DNA from: Trileptium ribeirensis
Taxonomy: Eukaryota; Nematoda; Enoplea; Enoplida; Thoracostomopsidae
Length of the DNA: 62,887 nt
Assembly (NCBI GenBank): GCA_030248225.1
Contig: JASANE010012348.1
Span: forward strand, 1-62,887
Direction of reading: 5' to 3'
The first letter of the stretch is position 1. Each line of letters starts with the position of its first letter. This document shows, piece after piece, positions 1-11,121 of this stretch. Both the position numbers and the translations under genes were made by a program. Below the pieces are notes generated by a model that made no database searches, was not told the origin of the DNA, and saw only the letters and a list, made by a program, of their open reading frames with translations.

Positions 1-722
1 ACGTTTTTCCGTAGTTTGGCCTGAATTTAGATATTTTCTCCTTCTTATATATCCTGTTAGAATCCGCAAAACCTCGGGCTGTTACATAATCACATAACCG
101 TGTCATTAGTCCAATTTCGGGCTCTATATCATTAGTAATAAATTGACGTAGCTCCTCCGCCGGTTGCATTTGATTTGCTGCCTATAATTTCTACACATGT
201 TCTTATGCTGTTGCGATTATCCTATTCGGCAGTAAATCCTATGCGCCTGCATTTTCCAGATCAACTTCCGAAATCGTTTGTTCACACGGCGCTCTTACCG
301 CACGTTGCAATTGTGTTTGTAATAGCCGTAATGTTCGTGATGTAGTATTTACAAATCCAGATGCTATGAACCCATGCAGACTCCAGCCGCAGTTTCCCGT
401 TTTATTTGAATTTGTTCTGGTGTTTCGGCTGTCATCTACATTCTCTCTTGAGCTGCTTGTGGCTGTTGCTGACTCCACGGTAGCAGGCAAATTTGCACAA
501 CGAACTGTTGACTCATTTAGTTGAATTTCATGTTCCATTTCAATTACTTTGGTAGAAAACAATTGGATTTCTAAGCTGTGAAGCTTGTCACCTTCATTTT
601 ATCCATCGTAATAATGTTGTGCGAACATAAGCAGGTCCGACATGATTGTTTTCAGTTCGTTCGTCTATGCATTCGATAACTTCATCCGTATGATACTCCT
701 TCCCCTTGCCATTCTAAAACAA
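1..722 (-). pseudogene. Coiled-coil gag-like ORF remnant (left copy)
   Basis: An open stretch at 239-562 gives a 107-residue polar peptide rich in Glu, Asn, Ser and Thr. It has an upstream helical part with an in-frame TAA near 600. A further coding stretch after the stop (about 185-1) is leucine/acidic-rich and keeps reading towards the window edge. The charged heptad-like N-terminus (KVIEMEHEIQL) followed by a Ser/Thr-rich segment suits a retrotransposon gag or ORF1. I do not recognise a specific family. The mirrored copy is at 14690-15351. The element continues beyond base 1. Confidence 0.4.
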
Positions 723-2829
723 ATTGTTCATTTTGTCGAGGAATCGTTGGTCAATTTCATTTAAACATAGTATTCCCTTTCCCTGGAGCAGACTCCACGG
801 CGGCAACTTAGCATTTTAAGATCTTCGTGAGCGCGTTTTTCGTTCGGATTTCTACCAAGCTTGAAACTCTCCGAACTCTACGGTACCTTTTATAACATCG
901 ATCTCGATTTCTCCGATGATGCTTATTTTCAATTTGTTCCATTGACGTTGTTTCCGAATTAATATTGTCTAATTGCAAATTTTACCGTTGCGTACCTCTT
1001 GTTATTCAGAAACCACACACCCGTGTTCTTAAGTCTATGGTAGCATATAATGGGCTCTCAGCTTAACATAGGTAACAAAAACGATGTTTAGTTTTCTGCT
1101 ATAAAATGGAAAACTGGGGTTTAATCCAGTTATTTTTGCTGCGTCACGTTTCTTCCTTGTCAACTAAACGGATTGTCATCACCTAGGATAATTTTACATT
1201 AAATAAGTGTTAATTACATAGCTAGTCGGGCTATTTCATTTGCAATAAAGTTTTGTGCCGGACTCGACTAGGCTACCAGAAGTGTCCCCAAGGGAGGCCC
1301 ACGGAGGGCCGTGCCCCCAGTTCGAATTTACAGTGCCCCTCTAGAAAGTATTGGTCCCCCAGTTCGGATTTTGTGTCCCTCCAGAAAGCCTTGGGCCCCC
1401 CCAGTTCGGATTTTCTGGCTACGCCCTGTAGGTTACCCAGGGTTACCGTGCTTCAAAAACCCCAAAATTCCCCATTTTGTTTCGGCTTTTTCACATTTTC
1501 ATTGATTATACCCCTCCCTACCTTCTGCGTTCTCGATTTATTTGTTTTGTTGTCTTCGTCAAATTATGTCAAATTGCATTTGACGTTTGTCTTTCTAACT
1601 AACATACAGTTAGCTTGTTTATTTTCATTCTTTTCAGTTCAACGAAAGTTTCTTATGGTTTGGTCGTGTGGAAAACAGTAGTTCCGTTTCTTAGACTTGA
1701 TTACATAGTAAGCGTAAAGAATTACATTCAGTTTCTGTTATTCCTGCTTTTGGCTGAATATTGTGCATAAAAATTATGCGAATAGAATTGACGGCTGATG
1801 TTCTTTTTATATTTATTTAATTCCAAGTGGCTACTTAGGTACCATACTTCTGGTAACCTTAGTTATTGATTGCGGTTTTGCGTTTTTACCTGCGAGATCC
1901 AAGGTTTTTGTCGGAGCTTGTTCTTTTTCTGTGGCAATGTAGTTCCGCGCTTACGCGGCGCTCCGACCTCCAGCAGCAACTATAAGACACTATGCTTATA
2001 ATTCGATTACAGTTCTGGCCACCAAACAATATTACACGCTAACGGCTTGGGTGCACGAGTTCGTGCTCTGGCGTACCAGGGAAATGGTGACAAAAGAATC
2101 CTAGTGTTCCGGCAAGTTCAAACCTCGGAAATTATAGCCTGGGGCCTTAGCCTGGGTGTCCTGGCTCACCGGCCTGTGTGTGCCGGGTTTTGCCGGGGGA
2201 CCAATTTTTTTGCCAGATTTTGTCGCGTTTAGATGTTTATTTATCTCAGCAGGGGGCTTTGAGCCGAATTATTAGGTACCCGATTTTTTTTGGGGGGGTA
2301 CCTCGGTTTTACTAGCGCGCAACCGAAAATGCCGGGCCCCTGCTCCCAGTTTGGACTAGCCAGGTGTTTGCTGTTTCAGAAATGACCCAACGGCAGTAAC
2401 AGCTCAGCGATTTAGCAACACGGTTTTAATACGCTATTTCTAGGACACCAACAACAGCCAATCTGTAATAACTGTTTATTCGCAATACAACGAAGTGCCG
2501 ATTCGTAGCAGTATGCTTAAACGTCTAAGTCAGTATTTCTGATTCTCCAAAAGTGTACAACAGTTGAAGCGTTGGATCTAGCGTCCAATGGATACACTAA
2601 CCCGATTGAGTTCAAATTCGAATTTCGTACGTTATGATATTCTGCGATTTTACACAAATAAGACCATTTTACAGCTCACAAATATTATACGGCAAGATAA
2701 CAATCCGTATTCGTAGCCATATCCCGCATTCGAATTATTCACCCGCTATCACACACTTTCCGCTACAGTATAGTACTATAAGTCATGTACTCAATGCTCA
2801 TTCCCAAGGCGTGTTACACTAGGATGCTA
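723..2829. other. Non-coding GC-rich repeat zone, left arm
   Basis: No credible gene is present. At 1300-1440 a roughly 50-bp unit built on CCCAGTTCGGATTTT occurs three times. At 2110-2370 there is G-rich sequence with TGCCGGG blocks, resembling the G-rich mobile elements in the VARS1 introns. The open frames here, including one at 1253-1681, are low-complexity products of these repeats. The mirrored copy is at 12601-14689. Confidence 0.6.
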
Positions 2830-4286
2830 ACGGAACGCTATGGACGGCGAGCAGGGATTGGCAACAAGTCGCCGTAGACGTAGTTGGGCACATTCTACAT
2901 GTGTGATAAAATGGAATATAGTACATACATAGTATGATTGGGGAACAGCTGTTGACGTAGTATATATTGACTTTGCCAAGGCATTTGATACTGTTTTTCA
3001 TTCTAAACTACTCAATAAGCTGGGTTTGTGCTGGTATATCAAATTATCTACTGTGCCGGATCGATAATTTTTTACAACAGTAGGTTTAGTGTCAAAATAA
3101 AGAATACAGTGTCTGCTCGCCATACAGTTTCATCTGGAGTTCCGCAAGGCAGTGTACTAGGTCCTACTTTGTTTTTACTATACATTAACGATACTGTTAA
3201 TTCGAACTTTAATAACGTTAACTGTAAATTATTTGCGGATGACGTCAAACTGTACGCATATATTTCTTGTTAGAATAGTTATTTGGAACTCAAAGTCTAC
3301 AAAACGTGCTTAACTGCACCGAAATCTGGTCAAGAGAATGGCAATTTTCAATATCAGCACCAAAGTTTCAAGTTTTACATCTTGGATATACATAGCTATT
3401 TTTTGAATTCTGAAATTATTCCATCTTGCAATCACTGTAAAGATTTGGAGATCACTATGTCAGAGAATCTCAAATTTAGCACTCATTGTAATTTGTAAAG
3501 TTTCCAAAGCCTTCCGTGTATCTAATATGACATTTGGATGTATCGAGACGCCTAATATTGAAGCGTTATTGTGGGCATATACCAGTTTCGTGAGGCCTAT
3601 TCTTGAGTATGCATCTTCCGTGTGGTCACCTGTTTTTGTAACTGAAATCGATACTATTGAGAAAGTGCAATGACACTACTGCCGCAGAATTTTTACTAGA
3701 GCCGGTTTACAAATGGTACCCTACAACGATAGGCTACGCCATTTAGGTCTTGAACCCCTTGAAAAACGCCGCTTAATAAATGATCTGGTAATGACATTGA
3801 AATACCTTCATAAAGCAATAGACAGCGCGACTCATGAATTTTTTTGGAATATAATACTATTACGATCACCAGAAGTGATGAGGCAAAGCTACGAAAACAA
3901 TAGCTGAAACCACAGTTTCGGACTACAAATCCGTTACCTTTTATAAACCAGTGGAACAAACTGCCTGGAGACGTCTTCGCCAAAGCCTGAAATTTCCAAA
4001 AATTTAGAAACGTTGTTAAAAACGCAAGCTTTGAAAATTCCCTTAAGTACGACAGAAACCTATGACTCATATATATAAGTGTAGATTTTGCTCCCTTTCT
4101 GTTTAAACTTTATTAAGAATATATATAAATTTCTAATGCATATTGTTTTGCACCAGTAATTAGGATTAGTAAGCCATTGCCTCAGTTTCGGTCTCGCTAT
4201 GACGGCCTTAATGCCAGAGCAACCCCCGTTACGCTTATCTCTCGACTACTGGCATAAATTCTTAATAAAATTTGTTGTTGTTGTTA
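2830..4286 (+). pseudogene. CR1/L2-like LINE, 3' half of reverse transcriptase (left copy)
   Basis: Several frames carry consecutive reverse-transcriptase blocks of a CR1/L2/Jockey-superfamily LINE: YIDFAKAFDTV near 2960, GVPQGSVLGPTLFLLYIND at about 3140, then FADDVKLY near 3230. After these comes a C-terminal part with SFVRPILEYASSVWSP near 3590 and a terminal RHLGLEPLEKRR block. Multiple frameshifts and stops break the frame, so the copy is dead, although the FADD catalytic pair is retained. The 3' end is a (TTG)n tail after AATAAAAT at 4262-4286. The first half of the ORF and the endonuclease are absent, as expected for 5' truncation. The mirrored copy is at 11122-12600. Confidence 0.82.
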
Positions 4287-5382
4287 ATGTAAAATAAACA
4301 GACACAAATAAGAAATTTTAACAATTTCTCCCCTAGCGCCATCAGCAGAAACTCCGCTCGCTCCGTTTTAATAATTTTTCAATTGCTTTTCAATGTGCAT
4401 CCCGCTGGGTAGTGACAGGTGCCACAGTTCGATCTGTCCCAGGGGTCTACCCCGCCAATTACGCCTCCCCCTCCCCGAAAATCGTAAAATTGATTTTGTG
4501 TTTTACTGTAATTGCTCACCACCTAATGATTTTCCGTAGCATAAGGCCAGATAGGGACATATGTTTCACACTCAGTCCGAGCCAAATGTGCAAGAGTTTT
4601 TTCTTCGCTCCGCTGCGCAGAAAACTGTTAATGTTCCTCCTTCGGATAATTTTCAAAATCAATATATACACAGCCTGCGCTTTAAATAAATCCATGCATC
4701 AATATCAATCCTCATAGTGCTTACTCATTGTAAAGTATTGTATTAAAGTTTGGAATAATTTCATTTGTATTTTTAATTTAACCTGCTTTTCAGGGGAGGA
4801 TTGGAGGGCCGGGTCAATTATCGTATTAGCTTTTTTAACCCTTCGGGGTCCATTGTTCCAATTTTGGAAGCCTTGACTTTGGAGCTGTCGCAATACGGTG
4901 TAACCATAACTAATCCACTTTTCTTTTACTTTTAGTATATTATCCGTAAATAACAATAACATAAATTTCAACTAACACACTTGATTATCGTCCAATCGAG
5001 ATCAATAACAAGTGAGCATGAATATTGATGCTACCCATTTATGATACATCACACATCAGGATTACCGCAATTTTTCAATGAGAACCCAATTAACATGTAC
5101 TGTGCCAGTTTACACAGAGTTCGTTGTTTTGTAGCAAAGTGGTTGAAAATTTTCTTGTTCCATTTTTGGAACATTGGACTGTCCTGACTACCGAAATGTA
5201 TTGGACACAGTACGGCCTACTTTCTTCTTTTCTGTTCATGCTTTCTTGCAACTAAAGTTTGTTTTCTTACTACTTATATATGGTTTTACTATTCAGTGTC
5301 ATTTAGGATCGATATTTACCATTATCTTTAATTTCAGTTCAGGGTATCAAAAGAATAAATGCACAGTTAAGAAGCCATCGAA
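4287..5382. other. Repeat-derived stretch with an unidentified ORF remnant
   Basis: This stretch contains a minus-strand open frame at 4705-4971 (88 residues, lysine-rich, soluble). Its mirror copy at 10435-10746 is longer. The motif GAAACTCCGCTCGCTCCGTTT at about 4350 recurs at about 44380 in a VARS1 intron, so part of this is a dispersed repeat. Near 5330 a TTTCAG followed by GGGTATCAAAAGAA resembles a splice acceptor ahead of the piggyBac frame. No family was recognised for the ORF. Confidence 0.45.
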
Positions 5383-5983
5383 ATGATCACGAATATGAGC
5401 GACGATGAAGATCAGCAAGAGTCATTGTGCTACCGCCGGACAATGTGGGTGATGCTACCGATGAAGAAGGAGTTGACGATGACAATGTTGCAACAGATGC
5501 TAAGTTGACCGAAGTTGCGAGTTTTGTGGAAGTTTATGGTGAGAAGGACGTTGAAGGAGATGATGAAAAGTAATGCGACGGCGGTGGTGACATAATAGGA
5601 CATACTCCGACTCGATTCAAAAAGCAAAAGACTACTCTGCAGTCAATTAAATGGTCGAAAACTAACGTTCATTTCAACTCGAGGGATTTCACATCACCTA
5701 ACTTGCTTGAAAATTCGTTTCCGGAACTTATTGACAAAAATCCTTTTGAACTATTTTTATATATATTTTATTGATGGTGCCGTGTATCATTTGGCAAGGT
5801 TGGAGAGAGAGCGTTATGTCGCACAAAAATTAAAACATGATTTCGGGGTGACCGTCAACCTGCTATAAACTTTCTTCGGGATCGTTCTGACCGGCTACCA
5901 CGTTCTTCCGCTGTAGCACTTATACTGGGCCACGGCGAGGCTGTTAGAGTGCTTTTGGTGTCATCGAAAATGTCACGAAATTA
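5383..5983 (+). pseudogene. piggyBac-like transposase, N-terminal fragment (left copy)
   Basis: The start ATG is followed by an acidic segment with an LPPDNVGDATDEEGVDDDN-type motif, typical of piggyBac/PGBD N-termini. Downstream, in broken frames, are FELF, GAVYHLARLERERYVAQK and FGVTVNLL...FFGIVL.GYH...YW, matching the start of the DDE_Tnp_1_7 domain. A one-base loss soon after the start (GAAGATCAGC here, GAAGATCCAGC in the right copy) shifts the frame, and later stops follow. The catalytic core is missing. The fragment ends where the LINE-A 3' end begins, so LINE-A apparently inserted into this transposon. Confidence 0.72.
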
Positions 5984-5984
5984 G

Positions 5985-6612
5985 GTTAGGTTAATGGCGT
6001 ATACTCCATGAGCTTGCCACACATCATTGATCAACGTCTCGCACGAGCGCTCTCCATCGAATCCTGTTTGAAGCCGCCTGGCAGCAGTCTTCTCTCCATT
6101 TAGTCCATCTCGCCCGTATTGTGTTAGGTGGACGAAGGTTTGGTCCAATCAGTTGTTGCAAAGATCTGTTCCATGTTTTAAACACTCGACTTACTGGGCG
6201 TTTCCAGTGAGCCGGTTTGTTGAAGAACAAGCACTTCCGCGGTATTCGTGTCTGATTCTTCCGTAACACATGGCCGAACCATCTCAACTTTCGCTCATCC
6301 AGAACTTTGGAGATTGGTTTAGGATTGTTGAATCTAGCCATTACCACCTCGTTTGACACCATGTCATCGTACCGTATGCCCAAAGCTCTTCTCCAGCACT
6401 CAAAGATCTCCAAGTTTTTCAGCACAGCGACTTTTAGCTGCCAGGTTTCACGGCCATATAACAAGATCGATCGAACGCACGCCATGTATACTTTCTGAAT
6501 TTTCGTTTCAACGCTGATGTCTCTTTTACTCTCTGTGATACAACTTGTTGAACGTCAGCTGTGCCGTTGGAATTCTGTGTTGTATGTCGCTGTGGCATCC
6601 TCCTGTGTTGTT
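5985..6612 (-). pseudogene. LINE-A C-terminal/3' end (left copy)
   Basis: The open frame 6024-6485 gives the post-RT domain typical of endonuclease-reverse transcriptase LINEs: VRSILLYGRETW, then LRWFGHVLR, then a basic tail with RWTKWREDCCQ. Compared with the right copy it lacks two residues (FECW against FERKCW). The 3' end (GAGTATACGCCATT followed by ACCTAACCT) abuts the piggyBac fragment. The 5' limit is the AGGAGGATGCC block, followed by the Jockey tail carried into this arm by the inverted duplication. Confidence 0.8.
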
Positions 6613-6640
6613 GTTTAAGCTCGTTCTTTCACAAAGTATT

Positions 6641-7782
6641 GGAGTGAGCGAAACGCTGCGTGACACAAATGGTACAGTACTTTCGAATGTTAACGATAAA
6701 AAGAAGCAGTGGGTTCCGCACTTTGAAAGCCTACTGAACAGGCCGGCACCACTTGTAGCAGCAAACGTGCGCTCCAAGGGCCTTGTAGAAACAAATGAAG
6801 ATCCACCGACAGCCGAAGACGTTAAGATCGCTATCAGGCAAATGAGCTCCAGAAAGGCGCCTGGCGAAAGTGGGGTTCCAATAGACTTTTGGAAAAAGGC
6901 AGACTACGATACATTGAAATCCTTCGTTCAGCTATTTACCAAGATCTGCATTCCAAAATGCATCCCACGTGAAAGGGAATGTGCCATAGTCTTGCCACTG
7001 TTTAAAAAGGGTGACAAGACTCTTTGTGCTAACTACGGTGGAATCTCACTCTTGGAAATGTGCTTTAAAGTTCTCGAACGGGTAGTGCTGAACCGTATTA
7101 AACCTGCGCTGGACTCGCATCTGAGAGAAAGTCAAGCAGGATTTCGTGCAAGCCGCAGCTTTGCCGACCAAATTTTCAGTTTGCGGCAGGTCTTAGAGCA
7201 AAGACACGAATACAGACAACCGTCGTTTGTGTGCTTTGTTGACTTCAAGGCAGCATTCGATAAAATTGATCGTCACACTATGCTAGAAATAATCCGACTG
7301 GCTTATGGTCTACCCCACCATATCTGCGAAATAATAGAAATGTTGTATCGAAGAACGTCATGCAAGGTTCGTGTGTACGGCGAAACAACGGACCAATTCA
7401 ATATCACAAAAGGTGTAAGACAAGGGTCGACTCTATCGCAAACTTTGTTCAACTGCGTGGTATGCTGGGTATTAGATGAAACGTTCAGTGATGGAAGATT
7501 TCAAGGAGTAACTCTGCACCCTGACTGGATCCCTCTTAATGATCTGGCATTTGCTGACGATATAGCGCTGATAGTAGAGTCGGTTTTTGAGCAACAGGGG
7601 TCTGTTTATGAGCTTGCAAGAGTCGCAGGCACAGTTGGACTGCAAATAAATGCTTCCAAGACCAAGATCATTAGCTGCTGCGGCACAGGCGATCCCCAAA
7701 TACAACTTTCTGGTGAACCAATTGAAGTGCTTGCGAAATTCAAGTACTTGGGAAGCGAAGTTGACGGACGAGGAGGATCCCA
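6641..7782 (+). pseudogene. LINE-A reverse transcriptase core
   Basis: One uninterrupted frame of about 380 residues covers the fingers and palm of an RTE-like endonuclease-reverse transcriptase LINE. Visible blocks in order are SSRKAPGESGVPIDFW, LPLFKKGDK...NYGGISLL, ESQAGFRASRSFADQIF, FVDFKAAFDKIDRH, GVRQGSTLSQTLFN, FADDIAL (7550-7570, both Asp present) and KFKYLGSEVDGRGG. The endonuclease domain is missing, because upstream sequence is replaced by the inverted left arm. The C-terminal part resumes, in a matching frame, at 8772 after the Jockey insertion. The frame is open, but the element is truncated and interrupted. Clade assignment (RTE-like) is by general resemblance only. Confidence 0.85.
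7771..7782 (+). repeat. Target-site duplication, left copy
   Basis: AGGAGGATCCCA here matches AGGAGGATGCCA at 8772-8783 with one mismatch. The two copies bracket the Jockey-like insertion. Reading across from this copy to the other restores LINE-A continuity, which supports a true duplication. Confidence 0.75.
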
Positions 7783-8771
7783 TCAACATCCACCATATTC
7801 ACTACGTTCTCACATGAAGTGAACAAGCAATTGCCTATTTACGTAGATGGCACGCAAATACCTCTCACAACTAAACCAAAGCTACTTGGCGTTGTCTTTG
7901 ACAGCATGCTATCATTCACACACCACGCAACATATGTAGCTGATAATCTGAGGAAAAGAAATGCTATCCTACGCGCAATTGCCGGCTCGTCATGGGGCAA
8001 ACAGAAGGAAACTCTGCTGGCTACTCACAAAGCAATTGGTAGATCAGTTGTTAATTATGGGGCACCAGTCTGGTCATCCGCGCTATCTGAAAGTCGGCGG
8101 AAACTGTTGAAACGACAGCAAAATGCGTCAGTTTGTGCAATCACTGGATGTTTGCTCAAAACAAATGAAGCTCACCTCCACAAAGAAACCCAAATGCTAC
8201 CAGTCAGAGAACAACATGATGCTATCAAAGCAGTATTTTCTGCGCTGTCACAAACCACACCATATCAATCATGGTGTCACAAGAACTTCCGCGAATCCGG
8301 CACGCATCATGAGATCTACACTGTCAACCACTTTCAGAGATATGAGCAGATGGGGAAACCTAAACCTGGAAGTTGATTCAGAGTACCGCAAAGCGCTGAA
8401 AGAAATACACGACGAAGCTCATCGGAGTGAACCGTCATACAGATGCCCGGTTCTGCTAGGTGGTTATCCACCACCAATGTCGAAAGACGAGCTTCAACTA
8501 CCCCGGAAAACAAGATGCCAACTTGCACAGCTTCGTGCTGAATACTCTACGCTGCTTAACAACTACCTTGCAAAAATCCGCCCAGATGTGCGTGATGAAT
8601 GCCCTAACTGTAGCAGCACTCCACACGATACGGCACATCTGTTCAATTGCCATGCCAGACCAACCACCCTAACCTCAGAAGCATTATGGTTAACGCCTAT
8701 CCAAGCTGCCATATTTCTGGAACTCGACACCAACGAAGAAATGTGACGAAACGGAGCTACAACAACAACAC
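7783..8771 (+). mobile_element. 5'-truncated Jockey-like LINE inserted in LINE-A
   Basis: Two overlapping frames (7819-8376 and 8123-8746) encode the C-terminal third of a Jockey-clade ORF2. Blocks visible are PKLLGVVFDSMLSFTHH, VNYGAPVWSS, LPVREQHDA, then the late Cys/His motif CPNCSSTPHDTAHLFNCHA followed by a TTLTSEALWLTP block and a stop at 8744-8746. About 24 nt of 3' UTR and a short (ACA)n tail follow. A frameshift near 8370 makes it dead. It lacks the endonuclease and RT core, as usual for 5' truncation during target-primed insertion. Target duplications lie at 7771 and 8772. Confidence 0.85.
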
Positions 8772-9392
8772 AGGAGGATGCCACAGCGACATACAACACA
8801 GAATTGCAACGGCACAGCTGACGTTCAACAAGTTGTATCACAGAGAGTAGAGACATCAGCGTTGAAACAAAATCAAAAGTATACATGGCGTGCGTTCGAT
8901 CGATCTTGTTATATGGCCGTGAAACCTGGCAGCTAAAAGTCGCTGAGCTGAAAAACTTGCAGATCTTTGAGCGAAAGTGCTGGAGAAGAGCTTTGAGCAT
9001 ACGGTACGATGACATGGTGTCAAACGAGGTGGTAATGGCTAGATTCAACAATCCTAAACCAATCTCCAAAGTTCTGGATGAGCGAAAGTTGAGATGGTTC
9101 GGCCATGTGTTACGGAAGAATCAGACACGAATACCGCGGAAGTGCTTGTTCTTCAACAAACCGGCTCACTGGAAACGCCCAGTAAGTCGAGTGTTTAAAA
9201 CATGGAACAGATCTTTGCAACAACTGATTGGACCAAACCTTCGTCCACCTAACACAATACGGGCGAGATGGACTAAATGGAGAGAAGACTGCTGCCAGGC
9301 GGCTTCAAACAGGATTCAAGGAGAGCGCTCATGAGATGTTGATAAATAATATATTGGCAAGCTCATGGAGTATACGCCATTGACCTAACCTA
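8772..9392 (+). pseudogene. LINE-A C-terminal/3' end (right copy)
   Basis: The piece begins with GGCHSDIQHRIATAQLTFNKL, the expected continuation of the RT frame that stops at 7782. After a short frame break, 8885-9334 is open for 149 residues (SILLYGRETWQLK, FERKCWRRALSIRYDDM, LRWFGHVLRK, terminal RARWTKWREDCCQ). The 3' end is GGAGTATACGCCATTGACCTAACCT near 9392, next to the piggyBac fragment. The first frame ends at a TAG near 8850. The mirrored copy is at 5985-6612. Confidence 0.82.
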
Positions 9393-9395
9393 ATT

Positions 9396-9997
9396 TCGTG
9401 ACATTTTCGATGACACCAAAAGCACTCTAACAGCCTCGCCGTGGCCCAGTATAAGTGCTACAGCGGAAGGAACGTGGTAGCCGTTCAAAACGATCCCGAA
9501 GAAAGTTTATAGCAGGTTGACGGTCACCCCGAAATCATGTTTAATATTTTTGTGCGACATAACGCTCTCTCTCCAACCTTGCCAAATGATACACGGCACC
9601 ATCAATAAAATATATATAAAAATAGTTCGAAAAGGATTTTTGTAAATAAGTCCCGGAAACGAATTTTCAAGCAAGTTCAGTCGTGTGAAATCCCTCGAGT
9701 TGAAATGAACGTTAGTTTTCGACCATGTTTAATCGACTGCAGAGTAGTCTTTTGCTTTTTGAATCGAGTTGGAATATGTCCTATTATGTCACCACCGCCG
9801 TCGCATTACTTTTCATCATCTCCTTCAACGTCCTTCTCACCATAAACTTCCACAAAACTCGCAACTTCGGTCAACTTGGCATCTGTTCCAACATTGTCAT
9901 CGTCAACTCCTTCTTCATCGGTAGCATCACCCACATTGTCCGGCGGTAACACAATGACTCTTGCTGGATCTTCATCGTCGCTCATATTCGTGATCAT
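9396..9997 (-). pseudogene. piggyBac-like transposase, N-terminal fragment (right copy)
   Basis: The frame 9806-9997 is open for 63 residues: MSDDEDPARVIVLPPDNVG followed by an acidic run with DEEGVDDDN. This is the less damaged copy of the piggyBac N-terminus. Broken frames from 9800 down to 9400 carry YHLARLERERYVAQK and the FFGIVL/GYH region of the transposase. There is a stop right after the acidic segment. No catalytic DDD core or terminal repeats are present. Confidence 0.72.
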
Positions 9998-11121
9998 TTC
10001 GATGGCTTCTTAACTGTGCGTTTGTTCTTCTTGATACCCTGAACTGAAATTAAAAATAATAGTAAATATGGATCCTCAAATGACACTGAATAGTAAAACC
10101 ATATATGAGTAGTAAGAAAACAAACTTTAGTTGCAAGAAAGCATGAACAGAAAAAGAAGAAAGTAGGCCGTACTGTGTCCCAATACACTTTCGATAAGTC
10201 AGGACAAGTCCAATGTTCCAAAAATGGAACAAGAAAATTTGAACCACTTTGCTGCAAAACAACGAACTCTGTGTAAACTCGGCAATCTACATGTTAATTG
10301 GGTTCTCATTGAAAAATTACGGTAATCCTAATATGTAATGTATCGTCAAGAATGGGTAGCATCAGATGTTCAGTGCTCGCTTGTTATTTGAATTTTTCGA
10401 TTGGACGATAATCAAGTGTGTTAGTTGAAAATTTATGTTATTGTTATTTACGGATAATATACTAAAAGTAAAAGAAAAGTGGATTAGTTATCGTTCCCCC
10501 ATACTTGCGACAGCTCTCAAATTCAAGGCTTCCAGAATTGGAACAATGGACCCCGAAGGGTTAGAAAAAGCTAATATGATAATTGACCGGCCCTCCAAAT
10601 CCTCCCCTGAAAAGCAGGTTAAATTAAAAAATACAAATGAAATTATTAAAAACTTTAATACAATACTTTACAATGAGTATGGCACTATGAGGATTGATAT
10701 TGATGCATGGATTTATTTAAAGACGCAGGCTGTGTATATATATTGATTTTGAAAATGTTTCCGAAGGAGGAACATTAACGGTTTTCTGCGCAGCAGAGCA
10801 AAGAAAAAACTCTTCCGCATTTGGCTCGGACTGGTGGAAACCTATGTCCCTATACCGCCTTATGCTTACGGAAAATCATTAGGTGGTGAGCAATTACGGT
10901 CAAACACAAAATAAATTTTACGATTTTCGGGGGAGGGGGAGGCGTAATTCGCAGGGTAGACCCCTGCGGGACAGATCGAACTGTGGCACCTGTCACTACC
11001 AAGCAGGATGCACATTGAAAAGCAATTTGAAAAATTGTTAAAACGGAGCGAGCGGAGTTTCTGCTGATAGCGCTAGGGGAGAAATTGTTAAAATTTCTTA
11101 TTTGTGTCTGTTTATTTTACA
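9998..11121. other. Repeat-derived stretch with an unidentified ORF remnant (right copy)
   Basis: A plus-strand open frame at 10435-10746 (103 residues) starts with MLLLFTDNILKVKEKWISY and is lysine-rich after that. It is the mirror of the broken frame at 4705-4971. A transposase remnant is possible, but I cannot name a family. The rest is non-coding repeat, including the GGAGCGAGCGGAGTTTC block near 11050 that recurs near 44380. Confidence 0.45.

Larger units (their letters stand above)
86..6640. repeat. Left arm of a 6.6-kb inverted repeat
   Basis: This arm is the reverse complement of the right arm (8737-15351). The outermost matching bases are about 86 and 15351. The match runs inwards through every element: gag-like ORF, CR1/L2-like LINE, ORF remnant, piggyBac fragment and LINE-A 3' end. 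It ends inside the 3' untranslated tail of a Jockey-like element near 6640. The arms differ by scattered substitutions and small indels; for example, the left LINE-A copy lacks two codons present in the right copy. By eye the difference is a few percent, locally higher. The duplication is therefore old and not a simple assembly mirror. Confidence 0.93.

Noticed and set aside
1253..1681. 142-residue open frame
   Set aside because: It is made of three copies of a GC-rich 50-bp repeat plus hydrophobic low-complexity sequence, and it lies in the inverted-repeat arm, where its mirror is broken.
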